DNA of 64,000 nucleotides from Deltaproteobacteria bacterium (GCA_029547805.1 JAKPOP010000003.1:1-64000); one strand, 5' to 3'. Counted from the first letter of the stretch, positions 18,207-27,087 are shown. A program made the numbers and translations. The notes: generated by a model not told the origin, from the letters alone.

Positions 18207-18560
18207 TCATTGCCAGAGAGCGCGAATCAGCATTCCAGCGCCGATTCCCGCCAGCCCGGTTGCCAGGGCCAGCCAGATTGGCCATCTAGGGCGGGTCCCG
18301 ATCGCCGGCTGACGATGATGGGTGGGTCCGCGAAGTTCCAGTGACATCTGCATGCCGGGGCTGCTCTCCCGCAACCACCACCAGGCCTCTTCGGCGCTGG
18401 CGGGTCGATGAGGCGGGTCGGGCTGCAACAGCGTGGGGTGGGCCAGTGGGTCGCGGCCCGAGAAGTCGTCGGCATAGCCGCCCAGCAGCGTCACGGGGCG
18501 CGGCGCCTCGGTTTCGGGTCTGAATGCCAGCGTACACGGCGGGACGCGCAGGTCAACCAT
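18207..18560 (-). CDS. Hypothetical protein with C-terminal membrane helix
   Basis: This frame of 117 residues contains a Pro-rich N-terminal half (LLGGYADDFSGRDPLAHP). One membrane helix sits at the very C-terminus (IWLALATGLAGIGAGMLI), so it could be tail-anchored. The start at 18560 has no good ribosome site; an internal ATG at 18350 is an alternative. It follows the glycosidase gene on the same strand by 24 bp. No family is recognised. Confidence 0.45.
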   Translation of the reverse strand: MVDLRVPPCTLAFRPETEAPRPVTLLGGYADDFSGRDPLAHPTLLQPDPPHRPASAEEAWWWLRESSPGMQMSLELRGPTHHRQPAIGTRPRWPIWLALATGLAGIGAGMLIRALWQ

Positions 18561-18584
18561 TCAATGGGACCGGCCCCCCAGGCG

Positions 18585-20105
18585 TCAGGGTTGCAGACGG
18601 TGTGGGGCGCGGGCGTGGACCGCGGTCATCCGGTCCACCAGGACCTGCCAGGGGTCGTCGTGGATGTCCACCAGGCCGAAGTTGTTGTCCTCGCCGTCGA
18701 AGCGTCCCCCGGCAGGCTGATCGACCCACTCGAACCAGTGGTGGCCGACGATCCAGGGATGGCGATAGCAGTCGTCGGCGTAGGCCTCGAAGGCATCCGC
18801 GCGGTCCTGCTGGGTGTCCAGCACCGGGTAGATCGGCGGGTATCCGTTGGGCAACCCGCTGTCGGCGGCGCGGAAGCTGAACTCGGTGATCAGGATCGGC
18901 AGGCCCGAGACCTCGGCATAGCGTTGCAGGAAGCCCGACGAATCGATCAGCGGGCCGAAGGCGTCCTGCAGCGCCGCGGCCATGCCCTCGACGAACACGT
19001 AGTTGTTGACCGAGAACACGTCCAGCCAGGCCCCGGCAGCCTCGACGACCGGCTCGGGCGTCAGCACGCTGACCGCCCGAACGCCCAGGATCAGGTGGTT
19101 GGGATCGGCCTCGCGGACCGCGGTAGTCGTGACCTGGAAGTAGCGGTCGGCCAGCACGCGCAGGAACCCCTGGGGGTCGCCGACCCACTTCTCGGCCTCG
19201 ATGCGCCCCGGGGCCTCGACCGGCAGCGCCAGGTAGTCGGCCAGCAGCGTCTTCTGGGACCGCCAGTCCGGGCCCCAGCGCAGCTCGTTGTCCAGGAACC
19301 AGCCCAGCAGGTTCGGGTCGTCCTTGCGGGGCGCGACCTGCTTCGACGCCACGTCGCGGCAGCGCGCCTCGAACTCGGGCGAGAAGTAGTCCGGGATGTT
19401 TCCTTCCAGCCAGTCGGACCCGGTGATGTACAGGATCACGGTGTAGGCCATCCGGTCGCCCAGCAGGTTCGCGTCGGACCACGCTCCCAGCGTGTTGAAG
19501 CCCCAGGATTCCAGGCGGTCCCCGGTGGCCTGCGCCCAGGCCGCGTTGTCGCCGTACTTCGCCAGCACGGTCTCGCGATAGGGGCGCGTCCCGGTCGTGC
19601 GATCCTCGCTGCCGTTGGGGTGGCAATCGCAAATCCCGATGCTGTAGAACGGCGCGCCGTCGGGCGTCACCAGCCACCAGCGGCCGTCATCGCCGCGGTG
19701 GGTGCGGTAGAAGCCGGTCGCCTTGAGATCGGTCGGCCGCACGATCGGCCCCCAGTCGACGCCGGGGTCCGCCGGCGGCAGGTCGGAGACCGCATCGGGC
19801 TTCGGCGCGTCGTCCGCGTCGTCGTCCGCGACGTCGGACACTTCGGCAGGGGGCGCGTCCGGCGGTTCTGCCGGATCGGGAGCGTCGGCCGCGTCCGGGA
19901 AGACCGCGTCGCGAACGGCGTCGACGGCGTCCGCGTCTCGAAGGCCCGGGTCAGGCGGCCCGCCGTCGTCGGCGACGTCCGGTCCGATGGTGGCGTCGGC
20001 GGTGTCGCCGGAACCGCCGCAGGACGCGACGGACAGCGCCAGCAGCAGGAAGGGCAGCGCGGAACCGTTCCGGCGCGTGTTGAAGGGGGCGTGGCTGCGG
20101 TTCAC
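18585..20105 (-). CDS. Lipoprotein glycoside hydrolase, agarase-like (clan GH-A type)
   Basis: From a GTG at 20105 (GAGGA upstream) the 506-residue protein has a signal with lipobox LALSVASC, then an Asp/Pro/Ala-rich linker to about residue 120. The catalytic part opens with GRWWLVTPDGAPFYSIGIC. A Glu in LGWFLDNELRWG fits the acid/base of a clan GH-A barrel, and a second Glu in PILITEFSF fits the nucleophile. Similar proteins are often annotated as agarase-like, but the substrate cannot be read from sequence. It is intact despite lying in a decayed region. Confidence 0.8.
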   Translation of the reverse strand: MNRSHAPFNTRRNGSALPFLLLALSVASCGGSGDTADATIGPDVADDGGPPDPGLRDADAVDAVRDAVFPDAADAPDPAEPPDAPPAEVSDVADDDADDAPKPDAVSDLPPADPGVDWGPIVRPTDLKATGFYRTHRGDDGRWWLVTPDGAPFYSIGICDCHPNGSEDRTTGTRPYRETVLAKYGDNAAWAQATGDRLESWGFNTLGAWSDANLLGDRMAYTVILYITGSDWLEGNIPDYFSPEFEARCRDVASKQVAPRKDDPNLLGWFLDNELRWGPDWRSQKTLLADYLALPVEAPGRIEAEKWVGDPQGFLRVLADRYFQVTTTAVREADPNHLILGVRAVSVLTPEPVVEAAGAWLDVFSVNNYVFVEGMAAALQDAFGPLIDSSGFLQRYAEVSGLPILITEFSFRAADSGLPNGYPPIYPVLDTQQDRADAFEAYADDCYRHPWIVGHHWFEWVDQPAGGRFDGEDNNFGLVDIHDDPWQVLVDRMTAVHARAPHRLQP

Positions 20106-20285
20106 GGGCGGTCCTCGCGAGGTCCCGGCGAACGGTAGCGGAGCCGGGCCAGCCGATCAAGCGGGTGCTACAGGTTCCGTTGCATCGTTTCATCGCGCCG
20201 GGATGCCGATTTCGCGAATCGTGCGTGGCATTGCGGACCCGGCGCGCCAGAACGGATTTTTTGTACGAAAAATCGGAAGGAAGGC
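20106..20285. promoter_or_regulatory. Spacer with inverted repeat before the citrate synthase fragment
   Basis: GATTTTT-N6-AAAAATC at 20255-20274 is a 7-bp inverted repeat just before the ribosome-site-like GGAAGGAAGG. It could be an operator or part of the former gltA promoter region. No gene is evident in this spacer. Confidence 0.35.
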
Positions 20286-20575
20286 ACGGGCGACTTCGCG
20301 GAACTGACCTTCCGGGGCCGGACGATCCGGCTGCCGGTCGTCGAGGGCGCCGAGGGCGACATCGGCCTGGACGTCTCGTCGCTGCGCAGCGAACAGGGCG
20401 CGATTACGATGGACCCGGGATTCGCGAACACGGGGTCCTGCCGCAGCGCCATCACGTTCATCGACGGCGAGCAGGGCATCCTGCGCTGCCGGGGCTACGA
20501 CATCGCGGATCTGGCCGAGCACACGACGTTCCCGGAAACGGCGATGCTGCTGCTGAAGGGGGAGCTGCCGACGAT
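20286..20575 (+). pseudogene. gltA: Citrate synthase, N-terminal fragment
   Basis: The frame reads FAELTFRGRTIRLPVVEGAE, then SLRSEQGAITMDPGFANTGS and RSAITFIDGEQGILRCRGYD, the first ~95 residues of type II citrate synthase. Homology stops near 20575, where it meets the 3' end of an opposed gene. A ribosome site (GGAAGG) stands before ACG GGC GAC, where ATG would be expected, so the start codon also seems lost. It is a truncated duplicate or the left half of a rearranged gene; the rest is not in the window. Confidence 0.85.
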
Positions 20576-20576
20576 C

Positions 20577-21079
20577 TCCAGAGTTTCCTCGTGCCAGACG
20601 TCCGGGGCCTTTGGTTGGGCCATTATCACCCGGATGATCGGGTCGGTCTCCGGGGGCAGGACCATGGTGATGACCTCTCGCAGATGCTTGCAGCATCTCC
20701 TGGGGTCACGGCCAGAGAAGTTCTTGGCCCGCTCTTGGCCGTCCGGGCAGGAGCACGTGAGGGCTGCGGGGTCCACCGTGCAGGTGACCCCTGCCTCGGA
20801 ATGACCATCGACCGTCATCGGCTCACCGGGCAACTCAGGGACCTCGCGGGAGAACACTGGCTCCCGCGTCATCCTCGTCCGTGGCCCAGCAAGAGCAGCA
20901 CGGGCACTTTCCTCGGCTTTCTGGTAGCGAGACAGACGGTAGAGACCATGGCCGATCAGCACAAGGAAGAGGGGCAAGAGGATCCCGGCCCATCCGAACT
21001 CGCTGGACAGCCACAGGAAGGGGACGACCACGATAAGGGCTATCAGCCATCCTACGCATCCAACGTCATCCTTCCCCAT
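20577..21079 (-). pseudogene. SWIM zinc-finger membrane protein, C-terminus lost
   Basis: A start at 21079 (MGKDDVGCVGWL) opens a protein with two adjacent membrane helices (LIALIVVVPFLWLSSE and GILLPLFLVLIGHGLY). A SWIM-type motif follows, with CSCPDGQ and CCKHLREV. SWIM domains are small zinc folds that bind DNA or proteins. The frame runs on into antisense citrate synthase sequence and stops at 20495, so the natural C-terminus was probably replaced at a junction near 20576. An upstream in-frame start at 21190 is inside IS91-like DNA and unlikely. Confidence 0.6.
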
Positions 21080-21168
21080 GCGGGCCCCTGCGCCATGAGG
21101 ATCCGATGACATGGCGAGTCGACTGGCGTGATCAACGCCACCCGAGGCTGACGAAGACGTGCCCCTTA

Positions 21169-21863
21169 CCAGAGCCTCACCCGGTACCATGGGGTCCTCG
21201 CGAACAGGTCGAGGCTCCGCCCCTTCCTCCCGGCGCCCCCTGGGGGCGGCTCGCGGGTCGGCACGGTTGAAGAGCCGCCGGTCACCCCATTGGCCGGCTC
21301 ACCAACCGTCATGCCGCGACCTCGCCACCTCGGCTGGGCCCCGTTGCTCCGCCATGTCCTCGACGTTGACGGGCTCAAGTGCCCCCCCTGCTCCACGCCC
21401 ATGGCCGTCCTCGCGTTCTTGACCGACCCCGCCATCATCAGGAGGACCATCGACCACCTCAAGCGGCCCTCCGCCCCGCCGCCGCTCGCTCCCGCCAGGG
21501 GACCGGTCGAGTTGAATGACCTGTTCTTCAACGAGGACGCCCATCGCACCGCCCAGTTCGCCGACCCCTTCCACAACCCCTGGCCCGACCAGACCCCGGG
21601 TCACGCCCGCTCCCCGCCCTGCACCCCCGGCGGCCCCGAACCCGCCCCTTACAGGCCCCTCGCGCCACCGTCCGCCATGGCGACGAGGGACCACAACCGC
21701 TCGTCACCACCGGCACCCACCCCACCGCCGAACGGCACCAGTCCGCACGCCTTCTTCCGCACCCGAGTGACTCCTTCCCATGACCGCATCCGCCGACCCC
21801 TTGACGCCCCTCGAACCCCCGACCGATCACCGCGCTTGAGGTGGAAAACCGCCATGAAGATTC
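21169..21863 (+). mobile_element. IS91-like element, 3' part (copy C)
   Basis: One uninterrupted frame from about 21173 reads SLTRYHGVLANRSRLRPFLP, then HLGWAPLLRHVLDVDGLKC and LTDPAIIRRTIDHLKRP. This is a less damaged version of the transposase C-terminus seen in copy B. The tail then matches copies A and B and ends with GGTGG-AAAA-CCGCC near 21840. The N-terminal catalytic tyrosine domain is absent. Confidence 0.8.
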
Positions 21864-21931
21864 CTCGACTCCCTCCCTCAGGGTCATGACCCCAAGTTTG
21901 TGTCCAAGAAAACCCGATGCAGGTCAGGCGA

Positions 21932-22011
21932 TCCTCCGGGGCTCTTGGGCATGGACAGGCTCGTAAAAGAACGTGTCCCCTAACTTCGTAAAAATTGGTG
22001 TCCCTTGACAC
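21932..22011 (-). repeat. Right copy of ~80-bp inverted repeat
   Basis: The reverse complement of 13262-13341, sharing AAGTTAGGGGACACG and ACGAGCCTGTCCATGCCC. It lies 70 bp after the end of IS91 copy C and about 130 bp before the McrC stop. Confidence 0.85.
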
Positions 22012-22082
22012 TTGACGACGAACCATGCCGTGCCCCTCCGGGGTATGGCATCACCTGGACCTGTTGGGGCACACCCCCCTCG

Positions 22083-22137
22083 TCAGGTGGTCCCGAATTC
22101 ATGGCAATCTGGTGGTCCCTTCCTCGTGGCAATTGAC
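22083..22137. repeat. Two tandem ~27-bp imperfect repeats beside mcrC
   Basis: TCAGGTGGTCCCGAATTC-ATGGCAATC (22083-22109) is followed directly by CTGGTGGTCCCTTCCTCGTG-GCAATT. The shared GGTGGTCCC...GTGGCAAT pattern resembles multiple terminal repeats at insertion-sequence ends such as those of IS21, but no transposase accompanies it. Confidence 0.5.
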
Positions 22138-22142
22138 AGGCA

Positions 22143-23543
22143 TCAAGCTGCCAGAACCTCTCGGAACGAGCGCAGGCACCGCTCCTTGTGCTCGGGGTTG
22201 CGGTAGCCGAACGGCACGGCCGCGAGCACGAGGCGCACGCGGCGTCTTCCCGAGGTCACCGTGGCGACCGTCGCCCGCAATCGATCCTCTTCGTCAACGC
22301 ACGGGTACACCAGCAGGGTGTCGACTTGCGGGGCGTCCGCGAGCGAGGCGTAAGCAAGCGCCTGATGTAGGTCGGCGCGGTGCTCGACGCGCACCTCGTC
22401 CGAAAGTCCCCTCCATCCTCGCTGGGAGAGAAGCTCAAGATGCGCCTTGTACTTGGCATCCACAAAGACGACGCGCTCGGCGCCGCGGAGCTCAACGTCC
22501 GGGACCAGCGCGCTCATCGACTGCGCTGGTCCGTGCCAGTGCAGCGGTCCTCGCGCCCCCTGGAAGGGGCTCGCCGTCATGCCGAGCTGACGTCCGAGGT
22601 CGGCAGTGAACGCGGCGATCCAAGCCTCCCACACCGCATCTATCGAGAGGTCCCAGGCAAGCCCGTCGAGGCTGCTTGCTCCGCCGAGTCCGCGCTCCTC
22701 GGCGACCCACATCATGGCCTCTACCGCTTCGCTCACCCACGCGGAAGCACCAGCCAGGTTCCAACTCAAAGAAGGCCGCCGCAGTGCGCCACTTCCCACG
22801 ACGGACTGGAGTTCTGCCACGCGCCCGAGCAAGTACCTCGCGGGAGGAGACCAGGCCACCGACGAGAGGTCCTCCACAAGACGCGAGAGCGTCCAGCGCA
22901 CGGAGGCGAACAGGTCAGGATCGTCGTCCGGCTCGGAGAATCGGCAGGGGAATGTGGTCCATGCGCCTCGTGAAACCTGGGTCGTAGCCCATGTCGTCCA
23001 ATCGACCCGCCCGCGTGGGCTCGTCCGTTTCTCCGCGCGCTCAACGAATCCTCGCCGGCGGTGTCGCAGCAGGGCCGCGATGCGCTCGATGACCGGACCA
23101 GCCAGTATCCAAGGCGGCACCTCGCGCGACGACCCTGGTACAGGCTGAGCCCCGCCAAGCCTGGGCTCGACGGAGAACCCAATCGCATTGAACACTGCCC
23201 CAAGCCCAACCCATTGGAAACGCGGCTCAATCAGGAGCCCTGCCGCGACCTTCCGTGTGGCAGGGCTGAGCAGCGGAACGGCACCGATACGAGAACCTGG
23301 CTTCAGCATCACCCGAAGCACCGGGTCCACGCGGATCTCGTGATGGAGACCCAGTCGCTGCAATCCGGCCATGTTCGTGGCGAGAAAAGGCTCGACCCAC
23401 CGGTCTCCGGAGGCACCGACGTGGTGAGCGTGAATGGAGACAGGCTCCCCGTGGTCTTTCCCCTTGAGCAGCGGCCGAGACGACGACTCCGCCGCCATCA
23501 GGGCCGCACGCGATCGCCCCTTCCTGGTCTGACCTCGTGCCAT
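22143..23543 (-). CDS. McrC-type nuclease subunit of a methylation-dependent restriction system
   Basis: This 466-residue protein has the McrC layout: a beta-rich N-terminal part and a C-terminal PD-(D/E)xK nuclease. Asp349 in ALVPDVEL and Asp362-Ala-Lys-Tyr-Lys in VVFVDAKYK form the catalytic signature. In the known system McrC is recruited by the McrB motor and cleaves DNA carrying modified cytosines. Its ATG overlaps the McrB stop by one base (TGATG), which implies coupling. No frameshift is seen, so unlike its left-hand neighbours the pair looks functional. It protects against modified foreign DNA such as phage. Confidence 0.88.
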   Translation of the reverse strand: MARGQTRKGRSRAALMAAESSSRPLLKGKDHGEPVSIHAHHVGASGDRWVEPFLATNMAGLQRLGLHHEIRVDPVLRVMLKPGSRIGAVPLLSPATRKVAAGLLIEPRFQWVGLGAVFNAIGFSVEPRLGGAQPVPGSSREVPPWILAGPVIERIAALLRHRRRGFVERAEKRTSPRGRVDWTTWATTQVSRGAWTTFPCRFSEPDDDPDLFASVRWTLSRLVEDLSSVAWSPPARYLLGRVAELQSVVGSGALRRPSLSWNLAGASAWVSEAVEAMMWVAEERGLGGASSLDGLAWDLSIDAVWEAWIAAFTADLGRQLGMTASPFQGARGPLHWHGPAQSMSALVPDVELRGAERVVFVDAKYKAHLELLSQRGWRGLSDEVRVEHRADLHQALAYASLADAPQVDTLLVYPCVDEEDRLRATVATVTSGRRRVRLVLAAVPFGYRNPEHKERCLRSFREVLAA

Positions 23544-25003
23544 CAGCGCTCCATCAACCGAGACTCGATCCGATCCGCGAGGCCGGCGACCGCCTCGCTG
23601 GCCGAACCACAGAGCTTCTCGTCCAGGTAGTGCCGCAGCAGCGGCACGAGCTCGAACCGCATGCGCCGCGCCACCCGGTCAGCTCGGCCGGCAGGATCAA
23701 GATCGGGGCGTGGGTCGAGGAAGTAGGCATGACCGGGGACGAGGCGCAGCGTATCCTCGTCGGCGAACTCGACGAAAGTGTGGATGGTGTCCGCGAAGGT
23801 CTCGGTGGCGAGAGCGACACCCCCCTGCTCCACGGCCTGCAGATCGGGCCATATCTCGACGAACGCGAAGCGCCGCCGAATGGCGATGTCCATACGCGCG
23901 ATGGTCCGGTCCGCGGTATTACGCGTTCCGAGCACGAGAAGATTGGGGGAGAGCATCAATTCCGGATCGTGGCCAGCTGGCGCGTGCGGGAGCCGAACCC
24001 TGCGCGTGGACTCCCCTACCTCGAAGAGCACGATCGCCTCGCCAAGCACGCGTGCGAGATCCGCGCGGTTGATCTCGTCGATGACCAGCACGTGCTTTCG
24101 CTCCCGAGCTGCCGCATTGGCAACGAGCAGATCGCCGGGACGGACGTCGAAGGCAAGCCCCTGCCCGGTCGGACGCGGGAACAGCCCGACGACGAAATCC
24201 TCATAGGTTCGTGCCGCATGGAACTGGACTCGCGTGGCCGACCCGACACGGTCCGCGATCTGATAAGCCAAGCGCGTCTTGCCAGTTCCGGGCGGACCTT
24301 CGAGCACCACGAAGCGCCGCTCGCGCAGAATGGCAAGCAGCTCCTCGAGCGGCACGGCCGGGAACACCGCCCCGGCTATTTCCTCGAGGCGCCGGTCCCA
24401 CCGTTTTTTGAGGTCGCCGGTCATCGGCGTGCCATGTTCGTGGAAGAACAAGTCGAGCAAGTCCTCGACAGCGTGGCCGTCAGCGCGGCTGCGGACCGGG
24501 ACCGCTGCGTAGATCACCCGCGCGTACGCCTTGAGCGCGGCCGGGATGTCCGGCCACTGCTGGGTGATGATGTTCGGGACCTCGGTGCTGACGTCGAGCA
24601 GGTCCGGCTTGACCCAAACCTTGCCCCGATGAAGTCGCGAGAGTGCCCGAAGCCGACGGGCGTGCCCCGGCCTTCCCAGAAGGGCCGTATCCGCGCCGAA
24701 ACCGTTTGTGCCGATCACAAGCACGGCGACGCTCCCTTGCTCTCCGGGGAACCAGACGAACGACGTGCCCTCGTAGGGCCCGGACTTCGGATTCTCGGAG
24801 GTGATCCAGCCCGCGTAGGAGGCTACGTCTTCATCCTTCTGCAGGTTCACGCGGATCTGGAAGCGGCCTTTGTGATACGCCGCACAGTGGTAGCGCTCGT
24901 CGTAGACCCGACCAAGCAGCGTTCGCACTGCGTCGCCGTCGCCCATCGCGCTCCACGACCGTCCTTGGACCATGCCGTCGATCAATTCGTTCATCGCGCT
25001 CAT
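23543..25003 (-). CDS. McrB-type AAA+ GTPase motor with uncharacterised N-terminal domain
   Basis: This 486-residue protein has Walker A GPPGTGKT (236-243), Walker B VLVIDEINRADLARVL (305-320) and the McrB signature GTRNTADRTI (359-368), where most relatives have MNTADRS. The first ~200 residues hold a separate domain (SFVWFPGEQGSVAVLVIGTN) that I do not recognise. In McrB relatives this position carries the modified-DNA reader, so it is the likely specificity domain. The start has AGGAG 6 nt upstream. It forms a two-gene operon with mcrC. Confidence 0.88.
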   Translation of the reverse strand: MSAMNELIDGMVQGRSWSAMGDGDAVRTLLGRVYDERYHCAAYHKGRFQIRVNLQKDEDVASYAGWITSENPKSGPYEGTSFVWFPGEQGSVAVLVIGTNGFGADTALLGRPGHARRLRALSRLHRGKVWVKPDLLDVSTEVPNIITQQWPDIPAALKAYARVIYAAVPVRSRADGHAVEDLLDLFFHEHGTPMTGDLKKRWDRRLEEIAGAVFPAVPLEELLAILRERRFVVLEGPPGTGKTRLAYQIADRVGSATRVQFHAARTYEDFVVGLFPRPTGQGLAFDVRPGDLLVANAAARERKHVLVIDEINRADLARVLGEAIVLFEVGESTRRVRLPHAPAGHDPELMLSPNLLVLGTRNTADRTIARMDIAIRRRFAFVEIWPDLQAVEQGGVALATETFADTIHTFVEFADEDTLRLVPGHAYFLDPRPDLDPAGRADRVARRMRFELVPLLRHYLDEKLCGSASEAVAGLADRIESRLMER

Positions 25004-25017
25004 GGCAAACTCCTAAA

Positions 25018-25184
25018 TCTCCCTCCGTTTCGGCCCGCAGCCGGTCGAGGTACGCGGAGCAGCCGAAGGTACGGATGCGTCGACGGCCTCCTCGGCCACC
25101 ACGGTGGTGCCCTCGAGGAAGAAAGCGAGATAGCTCTCGAAATCGCCCTGGCTGCGGACGCCTGTACCGCACCCGGTTCCCTAC
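25018..25184 (-). pseudogene. C-terminal remnant of an unidentified gene upstream of mcrB
   Basis: An open frame without a start reads QGDFESYLAFFLEGTTVVAE, continues to GCGPKRREI and ends with TAG 11 bp before mcrB, partly overlapping its ribosome site. The composition looks coding and the position suggests a former first gene of the operon. A TAG upstream closes the frame, so at most ~55 codons survive. The family is unknown. Confidence 0.3.
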
Positions 25185-25677
25185 GCGCTCTCTCTTACCA
25201 GACTCCGCCCGTGTGTCAATAGTGGCCTCGTCGTCTGAAAAATCCCCTCAAATGCGAGATGCCCGTCGAGGTGGACTCGAGCGGCTCGATGTACGTTACA
25301 CCTCGAAATTTTGACAAAAAAGAGGATGGAAGCGGCGGTGCCGCTCGGGAAGTATCGCGGACCCTGTCGCGACGGATGCGACGGAACGCGGGCCACAGGG
25401 GTTCGAGGCCGTCGTTGGCCCAACAGCGGTCGCCACGGGAAAGGTCGTGAACCTTGTGGACCAAAGGTCAGTGCGGGCAGCCTTGCCCCCTCCGTGCTGC
25501 CCGAACCTGTCCACCGGCGCCGTGATCCAGGAGTGCCAGGACATCGTGGGTCGCGGCGACGAGGCCGGATGCCGGATCGCCCAGGGAAGCCTGTTGCGCC
25601 TGTGCCGCAAGCAGGAGGCTTGTGCCGCGAGCAAGAGCAGGATCGGGATCCTCCGCGTCGTCGGGATGGGCCTCAGG
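25185..25677. other. Junction region without recognised gene
   Basis: This stretch of about 490 bp separates the McrBC block from the GH5-like lipoprotein gene. It includes a short AT-rich patch (about 25305-25325). On the plus strand a frame from 25447 reads IQECQDIVGRGDEAGCRIAQ and on through LRVVGMGLRSA, but it runs into antisense of the next gene and has no ribosome site. It is most likely the right-hand edge of the accessory region. Confidence 0.4.
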
Positions 25678-27087
25678 TCAGCGCACGCGGAAGGAACGGG
25701 GCCCCCCGGGGCGTGCGGGAATGCGGAGGAGGCCGGGGCGGATGACCTCGGGGACGATGGGCTCCCCGTCCAACAGGAACTGCCAGTCCGACAGGCCGAA
25801 GCGTTCAGGCCAGAGGACCTCCGAGTCGCCGGCCCGGGGGTCCTCGACCCACTCGAGGTCGAACTGACGGGCCTCCGGGTCCCAGAGGACGCGGGTCGGG
25901 GGCCCCGACAGCCGCGAGGGAGACGGTCGGAGGATCTCCACCGACGATGGGTGCCAGTCGCCGGTCTCGGGATTGCGCAGGGCAAAGCCCGAGGTCCCCT
26001 CGACGAAGATCCAGGGAAAGGCCCCGGCCCCCGCCTCGTCCAGCAGGCCGTACAGGGATCGGAGATAGAGACCCAGGTTGGATGTCCGGAGGTCGCCGCC
26101 CATCTCACCAAGGCCCCAGGGGACTCCCAGGCGTCTGGCCTCGGCGGCGATGGACTGCACGAAACCTCGATCGATGGAGACGTCCTCGTCCCAGCGGAAG
26201 GCGGTCTCGACCGAGGGGTTGTAGTAATGGGGCAGCAGGTACGACCGGGAGGGGGCCGGAGCCTCGCGGAAGGTCGTGGCCTGCTGGACGCTCACGAGAA
26301 CCGAGGGCTCGAAGAAGACCAGGCTCCCAGGAAGGACCTCCTGGACCACCCGGTCGAATTCCTGGTAGAAGGGGCCCAGGTAGTCCGCCTCAAACTCCTC
26401 GAAGGGAATCGTCCCGGGAAAGGGCTCATTGATGGGGTCGAAGCCCAGGACGCCCTCGTTGCCCACCAGGGCCCGGGCGACCTCCCGGGCGGCCCGGGCA
26501 TGGTGGGCCCAGAGGCCGCGGTCCTTCCAGAAGGCGTCGAAACAGCCGCTGACCTCCCGGCTGAAGTAGTTGAAGAAGAACGGATCGATGGGCTGGAAGG
26601 AGGCGTAGAGGGACTCGTCGCAGGCCCACCGGGGGGCGCCGTGGAGCCCGAAGCCGATGCCGAAGAGGTCCTGGTGCAGGTCCACCACCACCAGGAGCCC
26701 CGCCTCCCAGGCCTGGCGGGCCAGGTCGGCCACCAGGGCCACGTAGTCGGCGTCGTAGCGGTCCGGATCGGGCTCGATGCGGTCCCAGTTGATCACGAGG
26801 CGGATCGCGTTGAGTCCCGAGGCGGCGACCTGATCGAACTCGGCCCGGGCCAGGTTGGTGGGTTGACTGTTCCAGAAGTCCCGATCCCGGACAGGGTAGT
26901 TGACGCCCCGAAGCCAGACCGCGCGCCCGGCCCCATCCCGGAGGAGCCCTCCCTCGGTCCGCCAGGTTTCGGGCAGAGGCGGGTCGGGGGCCACGTCACC
27001 AGGACCGGTGCCGCCGGAGGTGCACCCGCTACCGACCAGCATCACGGCCGCGATCGCCATCGAGACGGTTCGAAGTCTTCTGTTCAT
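25678..27087 (-). CDS. GH5-family lipoprotein, endoglycosylceramidase-like
   Basis: The start at 27087 (second of two adjacent ATGs) is preferred because GGGAGG is then properly spaced. A signal with lipobox VMLVGSGC gives a lipid-anchored protein of about 469 residues. It shows the GH5 features WLRGVNYP, VVVDLHQD, FDPINEPFPG (acid/base Glu) and WGLGEMGG (nucleophile Glu). A C-terminal beta domain follows, as in endoglycoceramidases. It probably cleaves a glycan or glycolipid outside the cell; the exact substrate is inferred only from family resemblance. It is divergent from the lipoprotein at 27267. Confidence 0.85.
   Translation of the reverse strand: MNRRLRTVSMAIAAVMLVGSGCTSGGTGPGDVAPDPPLPETWRTEGGLLRDGAGRAVWLRGVNYPVRDRDFWNSQPTNLARAEFDQVAASGLNAIRLVINWDRIEPDPDRYDADYVALVADLARQAWEAGLLVVVDLHQDLFGIGFGLHGAPRWACDESLYASFQPIDPFFFNYFSREVSGCFDAFWKDRGLWAHHARAAREVARALVGNEGVLGFDPINEPFPGTIPFEEFEADYLGPFYQEFDRVVQEVLPGSLVFFEPSVLVSVQQATTFREAPAPSRSYLLPHYYNPSVETAFRWDEDVSIDRGFVQSIAAEARRLGVPWGLGEMGGDLRTSNLGLYLRSLYGLLDEAGAGAFPWIFVEGTSGFALRNPETGDWHPSSVEILRPSPSRLSGPPTRVLWDPEARQFDLEWVEDPRAGDSEVLWPERFGLSDWQFLLDGEPIVPEVIRPGLLRIPARPGGPRSFRVR

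Noticed and set aside
20495-21190. Complete 231-residue SWIM protein
   Set aside because: The last ~27 codons are antisense citrate synthase sequence and the first ~37 derive from IS91-like flank, so only the middle is native.
12082-22137. CRISPR array or integron attC cassettes suggested by dispersed repeats
   Set aside because: Repeats are few, 80 bp or longer, unevenly spaced and partly inverted; no regular spacers, cas genes, integrase or attC-like folds were seen.
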